Shown here: positions 7,312 through 15,935 of the stretch, piece by piece
How the letters are laid out: every line of letters starts with the position of its first letter
Numbering within the stretch: the stretch's first letter is position 1
Assembly (NCBI RefSeq): GCF_001517545.1
Contig: NZ_FBYA01000002.1
Coordinates: 124,001 to 188,000 of the forward strand
DNA: 64,000 nucleotides
Direction of reading: 5' to 3'
Source: Limnohabitans sp. Rim47
GTDB lineage: Bacteria > Pseudomonadota > Gammaproteobacteria > Burkholderiales > Burkholderiaceae_C
Position numbers and translations under genes: made by a program
Notes under the pieces: generated by a model
Told to the model about the DNA's origin: nothing
The model's input: only the letters and a program-made list of their open reading frames with translations
The model's database searches: none

Positions 7312-9054
7312 ATGGCCCACATCGACAAACGCGCTTATGCCGAAATGTTCGGCCCCACCGTGGGCGACCGCGTTCGGCTGGCCGACACCGCCCTGATCGT
7401 CGAAGTTGAAAAAGACTTCACCCTGCAAGCCGGTGGCTATGGCGAAGAGGTCAAGTTTGGCGGAGGCAAAACGATCCGCGATGGCATGTCGCAATCGCAG
7501 CGCACCAATGCCGCCTACGGAACGGGCCCTGAAGCGCCTGGCGCGATGGACTGCGTGCTGACCAACGCCCTCATCATCGACCACTGGGGCATCGTCAAAG
7601 CCGATATTGGCCTCAAGGGCAACCGCATCGCGGCCATTGGCAAGGCGGGTAACCCCGACACCCAACCGGGCGTGGACATCGTGATTGGCCCCGGCACCGA
7701 GATCATCAGCTGCGAAGGCCTGATCGTCACCGCAGGCGGCATCGACAGCCACATCCATTTCATCGCGCCCCAGCAGATCGACGAAGCGCTGGCCAGCGGC
7801 GTGACCACCATGTTGGGTGGCGGCACCGGCCCGGCCACCGGCACCTTTGCCACCACTTGCACGCCCGGCCCCTTCAACATCGAACGCATGATGCAGGCGG
7901 CTGACGCCTTTCCGATGAACCTGGGTTTTCTGGGCAAGGGCAATGCCACGTTGCCTGCCGCGCTGCACGAGCAGATCAGCGCAGGCGCCATTGGTTTGAA
8001 GCTGCACGAAGACTGGGGCACCACGCCCGCAGCCATTGACAACTGCCTGAGCGTGGCCGAAGAAACCGACACCCAGGTGGCCATCCACACCGACACGCTC
8101 AACGAGTCGGGCTTCGTAGAAGACACGGTGGCCGCCTTCAAAGGCCGCACCATCCACACCTTTCACACCGAAGGCGCGGGCGGCGGGCACGCGCCCGACA
8201 TTTTGAAAGTGGTGGGCGAAGCCAATGTGCTGCCCTCATCGACCAACCCCACACGGCCTTACACCATCAACACCCTGGACGAGCATGTGGACATGCTGAT
8301 GGTTTGCCACCACCTGGACCCGGCGATTGCCGAAGACCTGGCCTTTGCCGAAAGCCGCATCCGCAAGGAAACGATTGCAGCCGAAGACATCCTGCACGAT
8401 TTGGGGGCCATCAGCATGATGAGCAGCGACAGCCAGGCCATGGGCCGGGTGGGCGAGGTCATCATCCGCACCTGGCAGACCGCACACAAGATGAAGCAGC
8501 AACGCGGCAGCTTGCCCGGCGACACCGATCGACACGACAACGCCCGCGTCAAACGCTACATCGCCAAGTACACGATCAACCCCGCTATTGCACACGGCAT
8601 GAGCCACGAAGTGGGCAGCATCGAGGTGGGCAAGTGGGCCGACTTGGTGATCTGGAAGCCGGCCTTCTTTGGCGTCAAACCCGCCATCGTCATGAAAGGC
8701 GGCTTCATCGCACTGGCCGCCATGGGCGACCCGAACGCGTCGATTCCCACGCCGCAGCCGGTGCATTACCGGCCCATGTTTGGCAGCTTTGGCGGTGCAC
8801 TGACACGGGGCTCGCTGACCTTTGTCTCGCAAGCCGGTTTGCAAGCGGGCGTGGGTGCGCGTTATGGCCTGCAAAAAACCTTGTCGGCTGTGAAGAATAT
8901 CCGCCAAGTCGGCAAAAAAGACATGCTCCACAATGACTACGCGCCCCGCATGGAAGTCGATGCACAGACCTATGCCGTGCGGGCCGACGGACAACTGCTG
9001 GTGTGTGAGCCCGCCACCAGCTTGCCCATGACGCAACGCTACTTTTTATTTTGA
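7312..9054 (+). CDS. ureC: Urease subunit alpha UreC (catalytic)
   Basis: This 580-aa nickel amidohydrolase is about 10 residues longer than most UreC. Nickel ligands H147 and H149 lie in SHIHF, the lysine to be carbamylated is K230 in GLKLHEDWG, and the active-site flap 'MVCHHL' is present. It splits urea to ammonia and carbamate. The start ATG 7312 lies directly after the ureB stop; the product begins MAHIDKRAYAEMFGPTVGD, the usual UreC start. Its stop overlaps the ureE start (TGATG). Confidence 0.97.
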   Translation: MAHIDKRAYAEMFGPTVGDRVRLADTALIVEVEKDFTLQAGGYGEEVKFGGGKTIRDGMSQSQRTNAAYGTGPEAPGAMDCVLTNALIIDHWGIVKADIGLKGNRIAAIGKAGNPDTQPGVDIVIGPGTEIISCEGLIVTAGGIDSHIHFIAPQQIDEALASGVTTMLGGGTGPATGTFATTCTPGPFNIERMMQAADAFPMNLGFLGKGNATLPAALHEQISAGAIGLKLHEDWGTTPAAIDNCLSVAEETDTQVAIHTDTLNESGFVEDTVAAFKGRTIHTFHTEGAGGGHAPDILKVVGEANVLPSSTNPTRPYTINTLDEHVDMLMVCHHLDPAIAEDLAFAESRIRKETIAAEDILHDLGAISMMSSDSQAMGRVGEVIIRTWQTAHKMKQQRGSLPGDTDRHDNARVKRYIAKYTINPAIAHGMSHEVGSIEVGKWADLVIWKPAFFGVKPAIVMKGGFIALAAMGDPNASIPTPQPVHYRPMFGSFGGALTRGSLTFVSQAGLQAGVGARYGLQKTLSAVKNIRQVGKKDMLHNDYAPRMEVDAQTYAVRADGQLLVCEPATSLPMTQRYFLF

Positions 9055-9626
9055 TGATCACTTGTTCCAAACTCATGCCCCAAGGCCGTGGCCTGGCCCG
9101 CGTGCTGGTGCAACGCGCCAGCACCATCACGCTGGACTGGGACACCCGCCAAAAAAGCCGCTTTGACGCGGTGGACAGCAGCCAGCGCCAGCTGGGCATC
9201 TTCTTGCCCCGAGGCACCGTGGTGCGCGGCGGCGATGTGCTGGTGGCCGAAGACGGCTCGCTGGTCCGGGTGGAGGCCGCGCCGCAAGACGTGTTGCGCA
9301 TCACCGCCGGCACCGAGCACGGCAGCCCGTTCGACCTGACTCGTGCGGCCTACCACTTGGGCAACCGCCATGTCCCGATCGAGCTGAAACCGGACCACCT
9401 CAAGATCGAGCCCGACCATGTGCTGGCCGACATGCTGCGGGCCATGCACATGACCGTGGTTCAAGTGTCCGAACCGTTTGAACCAGAAAGCGGCGCTTAT
9501 GGTGACCACAGTGGCCATTCGCACGGCGGTCATGGACATCACCACGACCACGCACATTCACACGATGAGCAGGCCACAAGCGCCGCACCCCATGTGCACG
9601 GCCCCGACTGCAAGCATGAACACTGA
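9054..9626 (+). CDS. ureE: Urease accessory nickel chaperone UreE
   Basis: This 190-aa protein has an N-terminal peptide-binding domain and a central domain with 'AYHLGNRHVPIEL' and 'DHVLADMLR', then a long histidine-rich tail (about residues 150-190, more than 12 His) for nickel binding, which is standard for UreE. The ATG at 9054 overlaps the ureC stop by one base; a TTG at 9051 is an alternative. The 3' end overlaps ureF by 11 bp. Confidence 0.94.
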   Translation: MITCSKLMPQGRGLARVLVQRASTITLDWDTRQKSRFDAVDSSQRQLGIFLPRGTVVRGGDVLVAEDGSLVRVEAAPQDVLRITAGTEHGSPFDLTRAAYHLGNRHVPIELKPDHLKIEPDHVLADMLRAMHMTVVQVSEPFEPESGAYGDHSGHSHGGHGHHHDHAHSHDEQATSAAPHVHGPDCKHEH

Positions 9627-10305
9627 CACCGCGCCATCGGGCCTGCTGCAACTGATCTGGCTCGCGTCGCCCGCGCTGCCGATTGGGGGTTTTTCGTATT
9701 CCGAAGGGCTCGAAGCGGCCATTGAACAAGGCTTGGTGCACGACGAACACAGTGGCACGGACTGGTTGGTCGACCAGCTGCACCTGACGCAGTCGCGCGG
9801 CGACATGGCCGTGCTGGCCCAAGCCATCCCCGCTTGGCAAAGCGATGACACGGCCCGGCTGCAAGCCCTGAACGACTGGGTCATGGCCACCCGCGAAACC
9901 GCCGAGATGCGCCTGCAAACCGAACAAATGGGGCGCTCGTTGCTGGACTGGCTGCGCAACCTGCAACAAGCCAGAGCGTCGCAACTGGCGTGTTGCGCTC
10001 AATTGCCACCCACCTTCCCGCTGGCCATGGCCTTGGCGCTGTCTTTGTCTCATTCGCCGCTGGATCAGGCCCTGCAAGCCTGCGCCTTTGGTTGGGCCGA
10101 AAACATGACCCAAGCCGCCCTTAAAGCAGTGCCTCTGGGCCAAAGCGCAGGCCAACGCATGTTGGCCAGGCTGGCCCGCGAAATCCCTGTGGCGGTGCAC
10201 ACCGCCATGCACTTGAGCGACGAAGATCGCCAAGCTTTCAGCCCCATGCTGGCCATCTTGTCGGCCCGCCACGAAACCCAATACTCCAGGATCTTCAGAT
10301 CATGA
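9616..10305 (+). CDS. ureF: Urease accessory protein UreF
   Basis: This 229-aa all-helical GTPase-regulating subunit of the UreDFG complex has the conserved 'LASPALPIGGFSYSEGLE' near residues 13-30 and 'FGWAENMTQAALKAVPLGQ' near 155-173. The frame stays open upstream through ureE, but ATG 9616 gives the family length and overlaps the ureE end by 11 bp. Its stop overlaps ureG by 4 bp (ATGA). Confidence 0.95.
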   Translation: MNTDTAPSGLLQLIWLASPALPIGGFSYSEGLEAAIEQGLVHDEHSGTDWLVDQLHLTQSRGDMAVLAQAIPAWQSDDTARLQALNDWVMATRETAEMRLQTEQMGRSLLDWLRNLQQARASQLACCAQLPPTFPLAMALALSLSHSPLDQALQACAFGWAENMTQAALKAVPLGQSAGQRMLARLAREIPVAVHTAMHLSDEDRQAFSPMLAILSARHETQYSRIFRS

Positions 10306-10961
10306 ATACGCCCTTGCACCACATCCCCAACCGAACCCAAAAACTGCCGCCCCTGCGCGTGGGCATTGGCGGGCCTGTGGGCTCTGGCAAAACCACCCTG
10401 CTCGAAATGCTCTGCAAAAACATGCGCGAGCGCTGGGACCTGATTGCCATCACCAACGACATTTACACCAAGGAAGACCAAAGGTTGCTGACCGAAAGCG
10501 GCGCCCTGCCCGCTGAACGCATCATGGGCGTGGAAACTGGGGGTTGCCCGCACACGGCCATCCGAGAAGACGCGTCCATCAACCTCGAAGCGATTGACCG
10601 CATGTTGGAAAAGTTTCCCAACGCCGATGTGGTCTTCATTGAAAGCGGTGGCGACAACCTGGCCGCCACCTTCAGCCCCGAGTTGAGTGACCTCACGATT
10701 TACGTGATCGATGTGGCCGCCGGCGAAAAAATTCCACGCAAAGGTGGCCCCGGCATCACCAAGAGCGACTTGTTTGTGATCAACAAAACCGACTTGGCCA
10801 CTCATGTGGGCGCGTCCTTGGATGTGATGCGGGCCGACACCGACCGCATGCGCCCCAACCCCGAAACACGTCCATGGGTCATGACCAACTTGAAAACACA
10901 AGCGGGGCTGGCCGAAGTGGTGGCGTTTATTGAAAAAAGGGGCATGCTGAAACACGCCTGA
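10302..10961 (+). CDS. ureG: Urease accessory GTPase UreG
   Basis: This 219-aa SIMIBI-class GTPase drives nickel delivery to urease. The P-loop GGPVGSGKTT lies at 23-32. The nickel-binding Cys-Pro-His is seen in 'VETGGCPHTAIRED', and 'ESGGDNLAATFSPEL' and 'NKTDL' (G4) are present. It is the last gene of the urease operon, 62 bp before tRNA-Ser; no strong terminator is obvious before the tRNA. Confidence 0.97.
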   Translation: MNTPLHHIPNRTQKLPPLRVGIGGPVGSGKTTLLEMLCKNMRERWDLIAITNDIYTKEDQRLLTESGALPAERIMGVETGGCPHTAIREDASINLEAIDRMLEKFPNADVVFIESGGDNLAATFSPELSDLTIYVIDVAAGEKIPRKGGPGITKSDLFVINKTDLATHVGASLDVMRADTDRMRPNPETRPWVMTNLKTQAGLAEVVAFIEKRGMLKHA

Positions 10962-11022
10962 ACCGCTTGGGCCCCGATCGACGCCAAATTCAAGGTTTTA
11001 AGCCGTTACAATCTGCCCCCAA

Positions 11023-11110
11023 GGAAGCGTGGCAGAGTGGTCGATTGCACCGGTCTTGAAAACCGGCGACTCGAAAGGGTCCGTGAGTTCGAATCTCACC
11101 GCTTCCGCCA
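11023..11110 (+). tRNA. tRNA-Ser (anticodon UGA), CCA encoded
   Basis: The 88-nt cloverleaf includes an acceptor stem GGAAGCG pairing with CGCTTCC, an anticodon stem CCGGT/ACCGG around the loop CTTGAAA (anticodon TGA), a long class II variable arm (CGACTCGAAAGGGTCCG) and a T loop GTTCGAATC. The sequence ends GCCA with the CCA encoded. A -10-like TACAAT lies at 11007-11012. Confidence 0.95.
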
Positions 11111-11119
11111 AGACCTCAC

Positions 11120-11150
11120 GCAAAAAGCGCTCTTTTAGAGCGCTTTTTGC
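11120..11150 (+). terminator. Rho-independent terminator after tRNA-Ser
   Basis: A long perfect hairpin of GCAAAAAGCGCTCT and AGAGCGCTTTTTGC around TTT lies 10 bp after the tRNA and ends in a T-rich stretch. Confidence 0.88.
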
Positions 11151-11185
11151 TTTGTGGGACAGGTCAAAAGATCTTGGCGACTCAA

Positions 11186-11223
11186 ATTTGTCAATTGGCT
11201 GACAAATAATCAATCGCTAATAT
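11186..11223 (+). promoter_or_regulatory. Inverted repeat over a putative promoter, upstream of the winged-helix gene
   Basis: A perfect 8-bp inverted repeat, ATTTGTCA (11186-11193) and TGACAAAT (11200-11207), overlaps a plausible -35 TTGGCT (11196-11201) with a -10 TAATAT 16 bp later (11218-11223). A second -10-like TATACT lies at 11256-11261. The region is clearly AT-rich. It is a likely operator for the regulator that follows, and autoregulation is inferred from position. Confidence 0.5.
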
Positions 11224-11289
11224 CAACAAAATCGAAACAAAGCCGATAAAAATACTATACTTAATTTCCATCCTAAATGTTTAAGGACC

Positions 11290-11658
11290 ATGGAAAATTC
11301 ACAATCCCTCTTTGTTACCGCTTATTTGCGTTTTTTGCAACTGGCCAAAGTCATTCAAGCCTTGCCCAGTGGCATGGAAATGGATGCCAACGAAAGCGCC
11401 TTGTTGCAAGCGGTGGTTTTGCGCTGGTACGAAAACAGTCCCATGACCGTGCGCGAGGCCATTGGCTTGGCCGATTTAGGCTCGCCCGCGACTTTGCACA
11501 AACGCATCACCCGTTTGCGCGGAAAAGACATGCTCAGCACCCTTAACCTGGAGGGTGATCGCCGGGCCAAATTTCTGATTCCGACCGAACGGACATTGGA
11601 GTATTTCAGTCACCTCGGTCAATCCATGCAGCAGGTGCACCAATCCCAAGCGGCATGA
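11290..11658 (+). CDS. Small winged-helix (MarR-like) DNA-binding protein
   Basis: This 122-aa protein is predicted to be a transcription regulator. Helices at residues about 5-50 precede a winged-helix core: 'MTVREAIGLADLGSPATLHKRITRLRGKDML' reads as helix-turn-helix with a recognition helix at about 66-80. The wing is 'STLNLEGDRRAKFLIPT'. This pattern matches MarR-type regulators of Burkholderiales, though the family is not certain. The ATG at 11290 is the first in frame. Its stop overlaps the next gene by 4 bp, so the two are co-translated, and an inverted repeat lies upstream. Confidence 0.7.
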   Translation: MENSQSLFVTAYLRFLQLAKVIQALPSGMEMDANESALLQAVVLRWYENSPMTVREAIGLADLGSPATLHKRITRLRGKDMLSTLNLEGDRRAKFLIPTERTLEYFSHLGQSMQQVHQSQAA

Positions 11659-12212
11659 AGATCGCCCCTCAAGAAGCTTTTGAAACAGCGGCACTGACCT
11701 TGGGCAGTGCCGCGTTGTTCGTGAGCTTCTTCCACCTCAATGGTTGGCTTTTTTCAAACTTGGCGTACGCAAAAGGCGTCAATTGGGTATTTTTACCCGC
11801 AGGCTTTCGCATCGTGCTGGTCTTGATTTTGGGCCTGCCGGGCGCCACAGGGATCATGTTGGGCACTTGGTACCTTGACCAAGGCTCACTGGAAAGTCAG
11901 CCGTGGCTGGTGTTGCTCACCGGCATGGTTTCGGGTTTCACCCCCTTTGCAGTCATGAAGGTCCTAGCCAAAGGCCAACAAACTGCCCGTCTACTGCGAG
12001 GCATGACCACCCAAAGTCTGCTCAATTTCACCTTGATTTTTGCGGCCGCCAGTGCAGTGGCCCATCAACTGCTGTGGCTGGTGATGGAACGCGCCGATGT
12101 GAACATTTGGGTCGACGTCTGGCCCATGTTCATTGGCGATGCGATTGGCTCTTTGCTGATGCTCTACACCTTCAAACTGCTGCTCTCGCAGATGAAAATC
12201 AAGGCGCTCTGA
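11655..12212 (+). CDS. Integral membrane protein paired with the winged-helix regulator (MASE1-like)
   Basis: This 185-aa protein has about five hydrophobic segments (roughly residues 13-33, 52-75, 84-105, 122-145 and 155-178). The motif 'VNWVFLPAGFRIVLVLILGLPGA' resembles the conserved membrane-sensor sequence of MASE1-type domains ('..LP.G.....L.....'). No output domain is attached. Start-stop overlap with the regulator suggests that the pair work together, for instance a membrane sensor controlling a DNA-binding protein; this is inference. Confidence 0.62.
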   Translation: MKIAPQEAFETAALTLGSAALFVSFFHLNGWLFSNLAYAKGVNWVFLPAGFRIVLVLILGLPGATGIMLGTWYLDQGSLESQPWLVLLTGMVSGFTPFAVMKVLAKGQQTARLLRGMTTQSLLNFTLIFAAASAVAHQLLWLVMERADVNIWVDVWPMFIGDAIGSLLMLYTFKLLLSQMKIKAL

Positions 12213-12223
12213 TACGCCTTGAC

Positions 12224-12240
12224 GAGTGACAGGCTCACTC
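12224..12240. terminator. Weak hairpin between convergent genes
   Basis: GAGTGA (12224-12229) and TCACTC (12235-12240) form a short hairpin between the membrane-protein gene and hemW. It lacks a T tract, so termination is uncertain. Confidence 0.3.
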
Positions 12241-13440
12241 TGCCAGGAAGAGTGCCTGCAAGTCGCTCAAAAAGTCGAAACCCTTTTCTGTCGGCCAAAC
12301 CCGGTGCAGGTCACGTCCGATCAAACCCAGTTTTTCGGCCTCTTGCAGGCCCTGCTGAATGCTGGTCATGGCCAAGCCCGTGCGGTCCACATAGTCGGCC
12401 AGGGCAAAACCACCGCGCAGGCGCAAGGCATTGAGCATGAACTCAAAGGGCAGTTCCTGGCGTGACACCTCGGTGCTTTGCGTGACCGGCTCGCCCTTCA
12501 TGGCTTGCTGCATATAAAGGGCAGGCTCGCGGTAACGCACCTGCCGCAGCACGCGGTGCGCGAAACTGAGTTTGCTGTGCGCCCCGGCGCCAACGCCCAA
12601 GTAGTCACCAAACTGCCAATAGTTCAGGTTGTGCGCGCACTGGTGTCCCGGCTTGGCGTAGGCCGACACTTCGTACCGGTCCAGCCCGGCCGACGCGGTC
12701 AGCTCGGTGATGCGGTCCATCATTTCGTAGGCCAAATCGTCTTCGGGCAAAGTGGGCGGAAACTTGGCGAACACCGTGTTGGGCTCGATCGTCAGGTGAT
12801 AAATCGAGATGTGCGGTGGCGCAAAAGCCAGTGCAGTCTGGATGTCTTGCGTCAGGCCTTCCAGCGTCTGGCCCGGCAAGGCGTACATCAGGTCCAGGTT
12901 GAAGGTGTCAAACACCTGCGCGGCTTCGGTCACGGCGGCCAAGGCTTGGTCGCGGTCGTGCACCCGGCCCAGTGCTTTGAGGTGTGCGTTGTCAAAACTT
13001 TGTACCCCAATCGACAAACGGCTGATGCCGGCCTGGCGGAAAGCCTTGAAGCGGTCTTTTTCAAAGGTACCGGGGTTCGCTTCCATGGTCACTTCGGCAT
13101 TGGGCGCCAAGCGCACACGGGCACGGATGCCGCCGATCAAACGGTCAATGGCATCGGGTGAAAACAGGCTGGGCGTGCCGCCACCCAAAAACACCGTCTG
13201 GATGCTGCGGCCCCAGATCAAGGGCAAGCTGGCTTCAAGGTCAGCAAAAAGCGCGTCAATGTAGGCGTCTTGCGTCGAAGGCGCGTCGGCCCCGGCTCGG
13301 AACTCGTGTGAATTGAAGTCGCAATACGGGCACTTTTTGATGCACCAGGGCAGGTGCACGTACAGCGACAGCGGCGGCAACGCGTTCAGTTGCAGCAAGC
13401 CAGGGCGCATGGCGTGCACCGGGTCCAACATTGGATTCAT
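12235..13440 (-). CDS. hemW: Radical SAM heme chaperone HemW
   Basis: This 401-aa protein was formerly called oxygen-independent coproporphyrinogen oxidase-like. The radical-SAM cluster motif CIKKCPYC has C33, C37 and C40 and is followed by DFNSHEF. 'FLGGGTPSLF' and the C-terminal HemN-like domain ('GVGAGAHSKLS', 'LRLRGGF') are present. HemW inserts heme into respiratory enzymes. The gene follows rdgB on the same strand with a 7-bp gap, in a probable rph-rdgB-hemW operon, an order frequent in Burkholderiales. Confidence 0.92.
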   Translation of the reverse strand: MNPMLDPVHAMRPGLLQLNALPPLSLYVHLPWCIKKCPYCDFNSHEFRAGADAPSTQDAYIDALFADLEASLPLIWGRSIQTVFLGGGTPSLFSPDAIDRLIGGIRARVRLAPNAEVTMEANPGTFEKDRFKAFRQAGISRLSIGVQSFDNAHLKALGRVHDRDQALAAVTEAAQVFDTFNLDLMYALPGQTLEGLTQDIQTALAFAPPHISIYHLTIEPNTVFAKFPPTLPEDDLAYEMMDRITELTASAGLDRYEVSAYAKPGHQCAHNLNYWQFGDYLGVGAGAHSKLSFAHRVLRQVRYREPALYMQQAMKGEPVTQSTEVSRQELPFEFMLNALRLRGGFALADYVDRTGLAMTSIQQGLQEAEKLGLIGRDLHRVWPTEKGFDFLSDLQALFLAE

Positions 13441-13447
13441 GACAGGC

Positions 13448-14062
13448 TCATGTTGATACGTGGTCCGACCAACGATCGCGCATCAGCGCCAGCATGGCCT
13501 GAGCCGCACGGCCCCGGTGGCTGTTGGCGTTTTTGACTTCGGTGGGCAGTTGGGCAAAGGTCTTGCCAAACTCGGGCAAAAACATGACCGGATCGAAGCC
13601 AAAACCGTTGCTACCCAAACGCTCACGGGTGATCTCGCCCACCACCCGGCCCACTGCAATCAGAGGTTCCGGGTCATCGGCGCTGCGCACAGCCACCAGC
13701 GTGCTGACCATGGCGGCGCGTCGGTTGGCGATGCCTTGCATTTGTTCCAGCAACGCGGTCACGTTGTTGTCATCGCTTTTGGGGTAGCCAAAGCGGGTAG
13801 CGTAGTACGCCGTGTCCACACCGGGCTGACCACCAAATGCGTCCACACACAGACCCGCGTCATCGGCCAAGGCAGGCAAACCGCTGAGTTGCGCTGCATG
13901 ACGGGCTTTGGCCAAAGCGTTTTCAACAAAGGTTTTGAACGGTTCTTCGGCCTCCGGGATGTTCAGCTCAGACTGGCGCACCAGCGTCATGCGCAATGGT
14001 GAAAACAGGGTTTGCAGTTCGGCCAATTTGCCAGCGTTGTTGGAAGCAAGAACGATTTTCAT
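13448..14062 (-). CDS. rdgB: Non-canonical purine NTP pyrophosphatase (RdgB/HAM1)
   Basis: This 204-aa protein cleaves dITP/XTP to monophosphates and so cleans the nucleotide pool. It starts MKIVLASNNAGKLAEL, the substrate-binding signature SNNAGK at 7-12. 'ALADDAGLCVDAFGGQPGV' (catalytic Asp and metal site) and 'GSNGFGFDPVMFLPE' are typical. ATG 14062 is preferred over a start five codons earlier, since the family begins at this motif. The gene lies 18 bp after rph. Confidence 0.95.
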   Translation of the reverse strand: MKIVLASNNAGKLAELQTLFSPLRMTLVRQSELNIPEAEEPFKTFVENALAKARHAAQLSGLPALADDAGLCVDAFGGQPGVDTAYYATRFGYPKSDDNNVTALLEQMQGIANRRAAMVSTLVAVRSADDPEPLIAVGRVVGEITRERLGSNGFGFDPVMFLPEFGKTFAQLPTEVKNANSHRGRAAQAMLALMRDRWSDHVST

Positions 14063-14080
14063 GACACCGTCACCCACACT

Positions 14081-14842
14081 TCAAGCTGTGAAAGTGAGAG
14101 TTTTGGGCGCGTCGTGCGCCTGCTTTTGCAGCTGCACCAGTTGCGCAATGCCGTTTTCGGCCAGTGCCAACATGCGGTCCATCTCGACACGGGTGAAGGC
14201 CACGCCTTCGGCTGTGCCTTGCACTTCCACAAAATTGCCCGATCCGGTCATGACCACGTTCATGTCGGTGTCGCAGGCCGAGTCTTCGGGGTAGTCCAAA
14301 TCCAGCAAGGCTGTGCCGTTTTTCAGGCCCACCGAAATGGCGGCCACGCGATCCAGGATCGGCGATTCGCTCAGTTTGCCGGTGGCCATCAGCCAGTTGA
14401 CGGCGTCTTGCGCCGCCACAAAAGCGCCCGTAATGCTGGCGGTGCGGGTGCCGCCATCGGCCTGAAGCACGTCGCAATCGAGGTGAATGGTGCGTTCGCC
14501 CAGTTTCTTGAGGTCAAAAACGGCACGCAATGACCGGCCAATCAGGCGCTGAATCTCTTGCGTGCGGCCGCTTTGCTTGCCGCGTGCGGCTTCCCGGTCG
14601 CCGCGTGTGTGTGTGGCGCGAGGCAGCATGCCGTATTCGGCCGTCACCCAGCCTTCGCCGCTGCCTTTTTTGTGGCCCGGCACTTTTTCTTCCACCGAAG
14701 CGGTGCACAACACTCGGGTCTGGCCAAACTCGATCAGCACCGAGCCTTCGGCGTGAACGGTGTAACCGCGGGTGATGCGCACAGGGCGCAAAGCATCGGC
14801 GGCGCGACCGGTTCGGACATAAGAGGCAGTCGTGGTGTTCAT
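14081..14842 (-). CDS. rph: Ribonuclease PH
   Basis: This 253-aa phosphorolytic exonuclease trims tRNA 3' ends. Motifs include 'GSVLIEFGQTRVLCTASVEE', 'GWVTAEYGMLPRATHTR', 'GRTQEIQRLIGRSLRA' and 'LDCDVLQADGGTRTASITGA', which carries the phosphate-binding arginines and catalytic aspartates. A longer open frame runs upstream, but ATG 14842 gives the family length. It is the first gene of rph-rdgB-hemW and divergent from yicC, with a 164-bp intergenic region in which I see no confident promoter. Confidence 0.96.
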   Translation of the reverse strand: MNTTTASYVRTGRAADALRPVRITRGYTVHAEGSVLIEFGQTRVLCTASVEEKVPGHKKGSGEGWVTAEYGMLPRATHTRGDREAARGKQSGRTQEIQRLIGRSLRAVFDLKKLGERTIHLDCDVLQADGGTRTASITGAFVAAQDAVNWLMATGKLSESPILDRVAAISVGLKNGTALLDLDYPEDSACDTDMNVVMTGSGNFVEVQGTAEGVAFTRVEMDRMLALAENGIAQLVQLQKQAHDAPKTLTFTA

Positions 14843-15006
14843 GGTGTGTGTAAAAGTAGGTTTGAAGCGTGCCAGCAATGGGGGGCAGGCAGAGAGTTTG
14901 CGATAATCCACGGTTTGGTGTTCGCACCTTGTGCGGCCCATTTGCAGCGCTCCAGTCTCTTTCTTGCAAGCGAAGAAGGGCTGTGCTGTCCCAAGGAATT
15001 TGACCG

Positions 15007-15924
15007 ATGCCAGTTTACAGTATGACCGGGTACGCCAGCGTGCAGCACAGCCCGCTGCCCACCGAGGGCGAGGCCCCTGCCAGCACAGGCCCCACAGCAC
15101 GATTGGGCCTGGAAATCCGCTCGGTCAACAGCCGTTTTCTGGACCTGAGCTTTCGGCTGCCAGAAGAGCTGCGCCAGCTCGAACCCGGCCTGCGCGAGCT
15201 GATCACCCGCCAAATCAAGCGCGGCAAAGTGGAAGTGCGTGCCAGCCAAGATGCGGGCGATGGCGCTGCGCTGCAAACGCCCAACCACCAAGCGCTGCAA
15301 AAAATCGCCGCCCTGCAAGACAAAATTCAGGATTGGTTGCCCGATGCCCGCCCTTTGAGCGTGGCCGATGTGCTGCGCATGACGGCTGGCAGCTCGGGCC
15401 AAGCCGCACCCGACGAAGCCGCCTGGATGCAACTGGCCACCCGGGCAGTAGATGCCCTGCGCGAAGCCCGCTCCCGCGAAGGTGCTCGCCTGACCGACAT
15501 GCTGCAAGGTCACATCACCCAGCTGCTGAGCTTGGCGGAACAAGCGGTGCCGCTGGTGCCACAACTCGTTGAACAACAACGCCAACGCTTTCTGGAGCGC
15601 TGGAAAGACGCCATGGCACTGGCCGACGGCAGCCACCTGCCCGAAGCCGCGCAAGACCGTGCCCTGACCGAGGCCACGGCCTTTGCTATCCGCATCGACG
15701 TGGCCGAAGAGCTGACCCGCCTGCGCTCGCACTTGGACGAAATCTCCCGCCTGCTGACCAAAGGCGGCGACATCGGCAAACGCCTGGACTTTTTGATTCA
15801 GGAACTGCACCGCGAAGCCAACACGCTGGGCTCCAAATCGGCCGTGCTGGAAATGACCCGCATTTCTGTGGACATGAAGGTGCTGATCGAGCAAATGCGC
15901 GAACAAGTCCAGAACATCGAATAA
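15007..15924 (+). CDS. yicC: YicC/YloC family endoribonuclease
   Basis: This 305-aa protein starts MPVYSMTGYASV, the hallmark 'SMTGY/F' of the YicC family. It also has 'EIRSVNSRFLDLSFRLPEELR' and a C-terminal DUF1732 region ('EISRLLTKGGDIGKRLDFLIQELHREANTLGSKS', 'MKVLIEQMREQVQNIE'). YicC proteins are RNA-cleaving enzymes that affect small-RNA decay. It lies 11 bp upstream of gmk, a widely conserved pairing. Confidence 0.95.
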   Translation: MPVYSMTGYASVQHSPLPTEGEAPASTGPTARLGLEIRSVNSRFLDLSFRLPEELRQLEPGLRELITRQIKRGKVEVRASQDAGDGAALQTPNHQALQKIAALQDKIQDWLPDARPLSVADVLRMTAGSSGQAAPDEAAWMQLATRAVDALREARSREGARLTDMLQGHITQLLSLAEQAVPLVPQLVEQQRQRFLERWKDAMALADGSHLPEAAQDRALTEATAFAIRIDVAEELTRLRSHLDEISRLLTKGGDIGKRLDFLIQELHREANTLGSKSAVLEMTRISVDMKVLIEQMREQVQNIE

Positions 15925-15935
15925 AGAACCTGAGC

